A stretch of 64,000 bases of DNA from Stappia taiwanensis (GTDB lineage: Bacteria; Pseudomonadota; Alphaproteobacteria; Rhizobiales; Stappiaceae). The position numbers and the translations under genes were made by a program. The stretch lies in the NCBI RefSeq assembly GCF_014635285.1, contig NZ_BMCR01000009.1, positions 1 through 64,000 of the forward strand, given 5' to 3'. Shown here piece after piece: positions 58,121-64,000 of the stretch (position 1 is the stretch's first letter; the number at the start of each line of letters is the position of its first letter). A model generated the notes under the pieces. It was given only the letters and a program-made list of their open reading frames with translations, made no database searches and was not told the origin of the DNA.

Positions 58121-58513
58121 CTTCAAGCTCCAGAGATTGAGTTCGGCTTTGCCGTAAGAATGCGGAGCCGCAACCTGGCCCGGCACCGGATCGTCTCACC
58201 ACAGGTAGTTGCTTCGAAGAAGCCTGTCCAGCCTGTTCCACGCGCCCCGCAATAGTCTCGGCGGACCGGTTTTCTTGGCTCGGCCTTGCGTTTTCCGGCG
58301 AAGGACGGTGGACAACAACGCCTGTGTCTGCTACCAACCAGCCCTACCGAGCGACGTGAAAGCGGCGAACCGTTCTTTTTGTTTGAGCGGATGCCATATG
58401 CGGATTGCGCTTCCTCGTGGAGTGCGACCCGGTTTCGCTTCCGAGTCAGTTAAGAATTTGGTCCTGCGCCGAGGGTGGCAACGCTCCGGCGCGAGAACGA
58501 TGGGAAAAAACGC
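58121..58513. other. Divergent region between the MATE gene and rpsU
   Basis: This 393-base gap should contain the promoter and a leader of rpsU. I see no firm promoter pair, tRNA or terminator in it. The short open frame that joins rpsU from 58475 encodes an unconserved stretch. Confidence 0.4.
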
Positions 58514-58741
58514 GTGCAGGTTCTGGTTCGCGACAACAATGTCGATCAGGCGCTGAAGGCGCTCAAGAAGAAAATGCAGCGCGAAGGCATCTTTCGCGAG
58601 ATGAAGCTTCGCGGCCATTACGAAAAGCCGTCCGAGAAAAAGGCGCGCGAGAAGGCTGAGGCCGTTCGTCGTGCCCGCAAGCTGGCCCGCAAGCGCGCCC
58701 AGCGCGAAGGTCTGCTGCCGAGCAAGGCGCCGCGCCGCTAA
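58514..58741 (+). CDS. rpsU: Ribosomal protein S21
   Basis: This 75-residue small-subunit protein is basic and helical. It starts [20 protein letters not shown] with GTG as start codon at 58514. Members in this clade begin at that residue, so the 13 upstream residues of the open frame are rejected. The ribosome-binding site is weak (GATGGGA). The tail is Lys/Arg-rich and ends SKAPRR. Confidence 0.94.
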   Translation: MQVLVRDNNVDQALKALKKKMQREGIFREMKLRGHYEKPSEKKAREKAEAVRRARKLARKRAQREGLLPSKAPRR

Positions 58742-59186
58742 TTTGACGCCTGTCTTCGCGTCGGCAAGCCGATGCGACGCACGGACGCGAACAGCTCTGC
58801 CGGACGGCCATGCGTTTGACGTCTTTCGTCAAGACCGCCTTCAGACCCGACACGTGCCACTTCGGCGCTCGTGTCGCTGGAGCGTACCTGCGTGGCTTTC
58901 TCATCAGTGACGCCGTGGGTTAACGGGCCAGCCGGAAAACGGTCTGGTCCGTTTGCATTTGGCGCGCGATGCTGACACGGTTACGCTGATGCGGGCGGTT
59001 GCCTCCAGACGCGATGGCGACCTGATTTCATTCCGGTTTTCGCCACGGCCGGCGAAGACCACGTCATTCGTCTCGAAACGGATGACATGGGCGGGCCAGG
59101 TCCATCCGGCACCTCCCGCAAGGCAGGAACCGATGCTGGTTTGTCGACACCGACAGGCCGCCGGGAACAGGCTGGAAGGAGCACCG
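58742..59186. other. Intergenic region between rpsU and the TPR lipoprotein gene
   Basis: This 445-base gap holds a GCGTCG/CGACGC hairpin just after rpsU (58759-58781) without a T run. The promoter of the TPR gene must be in the right part. The frame that extends that gene to 58953 has no family features. Nothing else was recognised. Confidence 0.4.
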
Positions 59187-60038
59187 ATGCGCGAGGCCAG
59201 ATTGCGCTTTTCCGCCATGGCGGGTCCCCTCACCGCCGTCGCACTGCTGCTTGCCGGCTGTCAGAGCTCAGGGGTCTCCGGCGTCAAGATCGACCGCTCC
59301 GCCGGCTCGGCCGCCAATATCGAATCGCTCAATGCGGTGATCGACGCCAACCCGCGAGACGCAGCGGCCTACAACACCCGGGGCATCGCCTATGGCCGCG
59401 CTGGGCGCCTCGAAAAAGCCCTTTCCGATTTCGACACGGCACTGAAACTCTCGCCGGACTCCTATCAGTCCTATGCGAATCGGGCGCTGGTCTATCGCCG
59501 AATGGGCGATCTCAACAGGGCCATCGCCGACTACTCCGCCGCCCTGCGCATCAAGCCCGACTACGCCACCGCGCTGGTTGGCCGTGGCAATGCCTATCGA
59601 CAGCAGAAACGCGACACGCTGGCACTGGCGGATTTTGACGCGGCGATTCGCGTCGATTCCGGCAATGCCCGGGCGTTTCACAATCGCGGCCTGATCTATC
59701 AGGCACAGGGACGGCACACCCAGGCGATCGAGGACTTCGCAACAGCAATCGGCCTCGACCCGAATGCAGCCGAGCCCTATATCGCCCGCGGCGTTTCCTA
59801 TCTTGCGGTCAACGATCCGAAGGCCGCCTTCTCCGACCTGTCCGATGCGGTGAACCGCGACAAGCGCTCGGCCATGGCCTGGGCCAATCGCGGCGTCGCC
59901 CTCGAAGCGCTCGGCAAGCCCAATGACGCACGCCGCTCCTACAATCGCGCCCTCGGGATCGATCCTTCCAACGAGATCGCCCGCACCGGTATCGGCCGCT
60001 TGAACACGGGCACACCGCTCGGTGCCGCCGCCCGATAA
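59187..60038 (+). CDS. TPR-repeat lipoprotein
   Basis: The 283-residue precursor has a lipobox LLLAGC with Cys25, then six or more TPR units (about 50-275), for example AYNTRGIAYGRAGRLEKALS and SYANRALVYRRMGDLNRAIA. The NlpI-like layout suggests a scaffold for peptidoglycan enzymes on a membrane, and two peptidoglycan enzymes lie next door. AAGGAG precedes the ATG at 59187. Confidence 0.9.
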   Translation: MREARLRFSAMAGPLTAVALLLAGCQSSGVSGVKIDRSAGSAANIESLNAVIDANPRDAAAYNTRGIAYGRAGRLEKALSDFDTALKLSPDSYQSYANRALVYRRMGDLNRAIADYSAALRIKPDYATALVGRGNAYRQQKRDTLALADFDAAIRVDSGNARAFHNRGLIYQAQGRHTQAIEDFATAIGLDPNAAEPYIARGVSYLAVNDPKAAFSDLSDAVNRDKRSAMAWANRGVALEALGKPNDARRSYNRALGIDPSNEIARTGIGRLNTGTPLGAAAR

Positions 60039-60116
60039 GGTCGCGCATCTGACACACAGAACAATGCCGCGAGGCCGGTCGGGATCTCCAGAACCAGCTC
60101 TTCCGGCACGACCAAC

Positions 60117-60155
60117 GAAAAACGCCGCGCCCCAGCCCGGGACGCGACGTTTTTT
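60117..60155. terminator. Bidirectional terminator
   Basis: The AACG, CGCG and CCC arms (60118-60133) pair with GGG, CGCG and CGTT (60139-60150), with single mismatches, and T6 follows. A run of A precedes it, so it may serve both the TPR lipoprotein gene and the M15 peptidase gene. Confidence 0.7.
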
Positions 60156-60187
60156 GTGTTACTCGCCGTCGCGGTGAACGGCAGCGC

Positions 60188-61930
60188 TTACTGGACGGTC
60201 AGCACCGGCAACAACACCACCGCAGGCCCTTCGAAGCGGTCCGCCTTCGGCGTCGCGGCAATGCGCGTGCCGAAGCGGTTGGCGAAGATCCGCCCACCTG
60301 GCGCCAGAAGCAGGCCGAGGCGCCGCTGGTTGGGGTGGGACAGCGCGGCGAAGGCACGGGTGCGGGTTGTCACCTCAGCGGACATCAGATGAGGCATCTC
60401 CCGATCCGGCAGCGCGGCGAATTTCGCCAGCGGGTCCTTGATCACCGGAGCCGGAACGCGGCCGGACAAGGATGCAGGGCGTGCGCCCGTTGCCGCGTCC
60501 ATCGACGCCGCACGACGCGGCGGCACGGCGACCTTGCTGTCGGCAGGAGCCACAGCGCCTGCGGACGCTGCATAGGCAAGGGTGGCACCGGCAAGCCCGC
60601 TTTCCGGCTTGCGCGCCGGCGCGGTGGACCCGGTGACCGCGGCGATGGCGGAAACGCCATCCTGCGGCGGCGCCGGACGGGGAAGAGCGCCCGGGAAGGC
60701 CGACGCCATCTGGGCAGCAGCCGGCGCCGCTTCAGCCGAAGCGACCACCAGAGGACGGGCAGTCGGCGCAGGCAGTGCCGTATCGCCCCGCGCCAGCCGC
60801 TGTACCTGGGCTTCGAGCGTTCCCGGCTTCACCGTGCCATCGGTGGCGGCGGCAACGATGGCGGCAAATCCGTTTGGTTTGCTGGGCGGCACGACCTTGG
60901 CGACAATCACCGGATCGACCTCCGGCCGCGCTGCAGGTTCGGCCTTGGCCGGCGGAACCGCATCAGGTGCGGCAGCGCTGCGCACGCCCGGAGGTGCCTC
61001 GGAGGGCACCGGCGGCGGCGTGGCCGCCTCGGTGCGCGCAACCCGGGCAGCCGGACGCGGCGTCGCCGTATCCTTGGCGTCATCGCCGCCACCAAACAGG
61101 CGGGCGATCAGGCTCGGGCCACCGGAGCCGGACGCAGCAACCGGGGCCGGCCGCGAAATCGATCCGTTGCCGGAGGTGATATCCTGACCGGTGGTACGGA
61201 TCCGCGCGCGAGTTCCGCTGGCGCTGGCAAGCACGGTCTTGCGCCGAGCGCCTCCGCCCTTGTGCCGGGCGAGCGCCTCCGCATAGCGCGGCATCTTCTT
61301 GCCATCGGTCGGAATGTGGATGGTATCGCCGCGCGGGAACACCTTGGCGAGCTGCCTGCGGGTCATGCGCGGCCAGTGGCGCACCGAACCGGTGTCCATA
61401 TGCACAAACGGCGTGCGCGAGGTCGGATAATAGCCAACGCCGCCCACTTCCTTGCGCAGACCGATGGCCCTGAGCTTGGAGACATTGATCCCGGGAATGA
61501 AGAAATCCATGGCCCGGCCACGGGTATGCTGGCTCTTCTTGGCCACCCCGCGCGAACGGCGACGAAGCATGTTGTTGGTCGCCGGCGAGCGATACCCGGA
61601 CACCACATGGATCGGCTTGCTGGTGCCGGCCTTCTGGTAGACCTCCCACACCAGGTCGAACAGCTTGGGGTCCATCTTGGTGATTTCATTCCGCCGCCAG
61701 TCGCGCAGGAAGCGGTTAAGCTCACGCAGACCGGAGGACACGTAGCGCCCGTTCTTCTTGAAGGTGATGGACACCCGTTCCTTGGTGTGGGTGTTGAACA
61801 GCTTCAGGGTTCGCGTTTCCGCCAACGCCTCGGACGGCGACAGGGAAACCAGCGCGCTGCTCGCAATCAAGCCAAGCATGGCGAACGCACATGCACTCGT
61901 TCGCACCCAGGAGAACCATGCCTCGAGCAA
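60188..61930 (-). CDS. Peptidase M15-type (DUF882) murein hydrolase with long Pro/Ala tail
   Basis: The 580-residue precursor has a signal peptide of about 37 residues (ending SEALA). A DUF882/M15 domain follows (about 40-215), showing SGYRSPATN, the zinc ligands in SQHTRGRAMDFFIPG, and FVHMDTG. The rest is a long Pro/Ala-rich tail. Related MepK (YcbK) of E. coli cleaves the mDap-mDap cross-links made by L,D-transpeptidases, and such an enzyme is encoded just upstream. The start is TTG at 61930; an internal ATG at 61879 would shorten the signal peptide. A CtrA-like sequence lies about 80 bases upstream. Confidence 0.9.
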   Translation of the reverse strand: MLEAWFSWVRTSACAFAMLGLIASSALVSLSPSEALAETRTLKLFNTHTKERVSITFKKNGRYVSSGLRELNRFLRDWRRNEITKMDPKLFDLVWEVYQKAGTSKPIHVVSGYRSPATNNMLRRRSRGVAKKSQHTRGRAMDFFIPGINVSKLRAIGLRKEVGGVGYYPTSRTPFVHMDTGSVRHWPRMTRRQLAKVFPRGDTIHIPTDGKKMPRYAEALARHKGGGARRKTVLASASGTRARIRTTGQDITSGNGSISRPAPVAASGSGGPSLIARLFGGGDDAKDTATPRPAARVARTEAATPPPVPSEAPPGVRSAAAPDAVPPAKAEPAARPEVDPVIVAKVVPPSKPNGFAAIVAAATDGTVKPGTLEAQVQRLARGDTALPAPTARPLVVASAEAAPAAAQMASAFPGALPRPAPPQDGVSAIAAVTGSTAPARKPESGLAGATLAYAASAGAVAPADSKVAVPPRRAASMDAATGARPASLSGRVPAPVIKDPLAKFAALPDREMPHLMSAEVTTRTRAFAALSHPNQRRLGLLLAPGGRIFANRFGTRIAATPKADRFEGPAVVLLPVLTVQ

Positions 61931-62329
61931 TGTTCAGTCTCGCTTGTTTGCCGGCGGATACGCCGAACATCCGCCCCCCAATTGGACTGATGTAAGGCAC
62001 CGAAGTTAAGAAGCCTTTACCGTATTCGGAAATGAGCGCAAATCGTGGCAATTACGCATCACAGCCACAAAAAAATGAATCTTCCACCTTTTCGCACTGA
62101 TTTTTGTCGCCTTTTCCTGAGGCTGAACAGGGCGTTCCGGCACCGAAAGCACACGCCGGCCATGGTGCCACGCGGCATCGCACACGCCGGGCGCGCAGCT
62201 GGCTGCCCGGCTGCTGGAGACGGGGGAGAGACGACAAGAGACGGGCCACGGGGCAGACGTCAAAGGCGTCTCCGCCAGCGCCGCCGGGGCGGAGCCCAAT
62301 TCCCCGGGACGCGGTTCCCGAAGCCCGCG
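61931..62329. other. Intergenic region between the LDT and M15 peptidase genes
   Basis: This 399-base gap has an AT-rich part (62030-62110) that should contain the M15 promoter, and a CtrA-like sequence at 62006-62020. An AGACG/CGTCT hairpin lies at 62262-62278 without a T run. No gene was recognised. Confidence 0.45.
62006..62020 (-). promoter_or_regulatory. CtrA-like sequence upstream of the M15 peptidase
   Basis: TTAA-N7-TTAC(C) misses the CtrA consensus by one base and lies about 80-90 bases before the TTG start. Confidence 0.35.
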
Positions 62330-64000
62330 TCAGCGATACATATCGTTGGAGCGGCGCTGGCGCAGCCGCTGCAATTCGGCCCGGCGGGTCCGCACATCCT
62401 TGTGCTCCACCTTCTTCGCCGCCGCCTTGGCCGGCGCGGCGCGGCGGGGGCTGCGCACCACAGGCGTAGCCACGGCAAAGCGCTGCCACTCCTGCCAGCC
62501 GTCGATCTTCAGTGCCTTGGTCAGCCGCGCATTGTGACCGTAGATGTCCGGCCGACGCTGCAGCCGCCCTTCCTCATCGACGAAAGCGGTGAAATAGGCC
62601 AGATGCACCGGCACCGCATGGGTGAGGTCGACCCGCCGTTCCTGACCGCCGACCATCTTCTTCAGCCGTGCCGCCGACCAGTTTTTATCCAGCTGCAGCA
62701 GAGCATCGGCGAAATCGAACGGATCCTTGACCCGCACGCAGCCATGCGAGAATGCCCGGCTCGAGCGCCCGAACAGGCGCTTGGACGGCGTATCGTGCAG
62801 GTAGACCGAATGCTTGTTCGGGAACATGAACTTGATCTGGCCGAGGGCATTGCCCCGGCCCGGCCGCTGACGAATGCGCACCGAGCGCAGATTGCCGCCG
62901 GCCCAGTCGACCGAGGCCGGGTTCACCACCCGCCCGCCGGCGAGCACCTCATAGTTCCGACCGCCCAGGTAGCCGTTCGGATTGGCCTGAATCGACGGCA
63001 ACATCTCCTGCGAGACGATGGAAAAGGGCACGTTCCAGTACGGGTTGACGATGACATGATCCATCACGTCGGAAAACACCGGCGTCTGGTTGGACGGCTT
63101 GCCGACGACGATCCGCGTCTCGTAGACCTTGTTGCCGTCACGGTAGAGCCGCGCCTGAAACTCCGGAATGTTCACGAAGATGTGGAAGGCGCCGAGGTCG
63201 CGCGGCATCCAGCGCCACCGCTCCATATTGGCGATTACATCGGACACGGCCATGCCGTCATCGGCGACCGCGTTGAGCGCCAGCAGCGTGCGCGAGCCGA
63301 CAATCCCGTCAGCATGCAAGCCATTGTCCCGCTGGAAGGTGAGCACCGCCTCCTTGAGCGCCTCGTCAAACAGCTCAGCCTCGCCCCCCTCGGCCACCGC
63401 AACGCCAAGCCGCTGGCGGAGCGCGGCAACGCGCGGGCCCGAGGCGCCCGGCTTCAAGGCCTTGCCGGCGGGAACGACAACCGGGCGATCCTCTTCCGCT
63501 TTCGGCTGGCGCAACAGTGCCAATTGCTCGCGCAGCGCCTGAAACTGAGGATGCGGCGGGTTGAACCCATCCAGCACGGTCAGCGGATTGCTGGCCTCGG
63601 CCAGGCTCTGCAAGGCGGCGACGGGCTCAGGACGTTTCGGGCTCACGGTGATGTAGCGGGACAGATCGTTCGGTTTGACCCGCCCGGCTTGCGCCTCTTC
63701 CGCATAGGCCAAGAGCGCCGCCGACAGATGGGTCTCGAACCGGGCAACGGTCTGCGCATCGAGCTTGCCGGCCGTGCGCGCCAGCCCCGCAGGCAGCGCG
63801 TAATCGGCTGGCTCCAGACCATCGCGATCGGCCTGCCCAAGCCGGCCAATCAGACGGCGCGCGGCCAGGGAGGGAATGCCATCGGCGCTCCACACCGGCG
63901 CGTTCTCCCGCGCCGCGTAGAAATCTGCCACCGCCTGCCAGCGCCGGGCGGTCAGGTACGGCGCTGCGGCGACCGCCTCGGCGCGCGCCGTCTTGTCGCT
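62330..64000 (-). CDS. L,D-transpeptidase, LdtD/YcbB type (5' end beyond the window)
   Basis: At least 556 residues are visible. The frame is open through the right edge without a stop, so the true start and any signal peptide lie outside. It has an N-terminal alpha-helical part, a PG_binding_1 domain around LKPGASGPRVAALRQRLGV, and a YkuD catalytic domain with the nucleophile in FSHGCVRVKDPFDFADALL. The enzyme forms 3-3 cross-links in peptidoglycan. The C-terminal tail is Lys/Arg/Ala-rich. The M15 peptidase downstream could cut the same bond. Confidence 0.93.
   Translation of the reverse strand, partial: SDKTARAEAVAAAPYLTARRWQAVADFYAARENAPVWSADGIPSLAARRLIGRLGQADRDGLEPADYALPAGLARTAGKLDAQTVARFETHLSAALLAYAEEAQAGRVKPNDLSRYITVSPKRPEPVAALQSLAEASNPLTVLDGFNPPHPQFQALREQLALLRQPKAEEDRPVVVPAGKALKPGASGPRVAALRQRLGVAVAEGGEAELFDEALKEAVLTFQRDNGLHADGIVGSRTLLALNAVADDGMAVSDVIANMERWRWMPRDLGAFHIFVNIPEFQARLYRDGNKVYETRIVVGKPSNQTPVFSDVMDHVIVNPYWNVPFSIVSQEMLPSIQANPNGYLGGRNYEVLAGGRVVNPASVDWAGGNLRSVRIRQRPGRGNALGQIKFMFPNKHSVYLHDTPSKRLFGRSSRAFSHGCVRVKDPFDFADALLQLDKNWSAARLKKMVGGQERRVDLTHAVPVHLAYFTAFVDEEGRLQRRPDIYGHNARLTKALKIDGWQEWQRFAVATPVVRSPRRAAPAKAAAKKVEHKDVRTRRAELQRLRQRRSNDMYR

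Overview
The window is a dense, high-GC (roughly two-thirds G+C by eye) stretch of bacterial core chromosome. It holds about 54 protein genes. No rRNA, tRNA, CRISPR array, insertion sequence or prophage was recognised. Several marks point to Alphaproteobacteria, most likely Hyphomicrobiales (Rhizobiales): the DUF1013/TrcR, DUF1465/RcdA, DUF1192 and DUF4164 families, an alphaproteobacterial-type 6S RNA between zapA and the 5-FCL gene, the serC leader motif, an Omp25/Omp31-like porin-type barrel, cysteine-free L31 and a CtrA-type box. A marine Stappiaceae-like genus would fit the gene content, but that is only an inference.

Layout. 1-6117: the first codons of an unknown gene, a DMT exporter and an MFS transporter, then purA and a 600-residue single-span membrane protein of unknown function. 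6151-9241: serC-serA (serine biosynthesis, minus strand) behind a structured serC leader. 9264-10153: outer-membrane barrel gene with a TTAA-N7-TTAA CtrA box. 10337-21684: a long minus-strand envelope block, tolQ-tolR-tolA-tolB-pal, then after a terminator cpoB-tilS-ftsH-glmM; ybgC and ruvC-ruvA-ruvB lie just upstream (to 23864). 24133-30071: a TSUP permease, a soluble globin-coupled chemoreceptor, yebC, a YmdB-type phosphoesterase, 5-FCL, 6S RNA, zapA and a ZauP-like coiled-coil gene. 30583-36281: plus-strand tkt-gap-pgk-fba, with a GC-rich stem-loop in each gap and a terminator at the end. 36362-39936: a degenerate ThiE-like protein, a Sel1-repeat protein, efp and suhB. 40026-42108: a MotA/ExbB-like plus MotB/OmpA-like pair. 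42196-45463: trcR, a quinone oxidoreductase, DUF1192, a candidate small RNA and rcdA. 45579-54048: rpmE, an ABC exporter, an SDR, prpE, a second TSUP permease and an acyl-CoA ligase. 54179-58741: two divergent DUF465 small proteins, purE-purK, a MATE exporter and rpsU. 59187-64000: a TPR lipoprotein, an M15-type peptidase and an L,D-transpeptidase cut by the window edge.

The window is unusually rich in cell-envelope and division functions: Tol-Pal, FtsH, ZapA/ZauP, GlmM, M15 and LDT enzymes, an OmpA-type stator pair, RcdA and TrcR. CtrA-like boxes sit in front of several envelope genes, which suggests cell-cycle coupling. The most interesting under-described items are the stator-like pair (40026-42108), the candidate small RNA with C/U-rich loops (44612-44713), the purA-linked 600-residue membrane protein and the ThiE-like/Sel1 pair. 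Nothing looks horizontally acquired.
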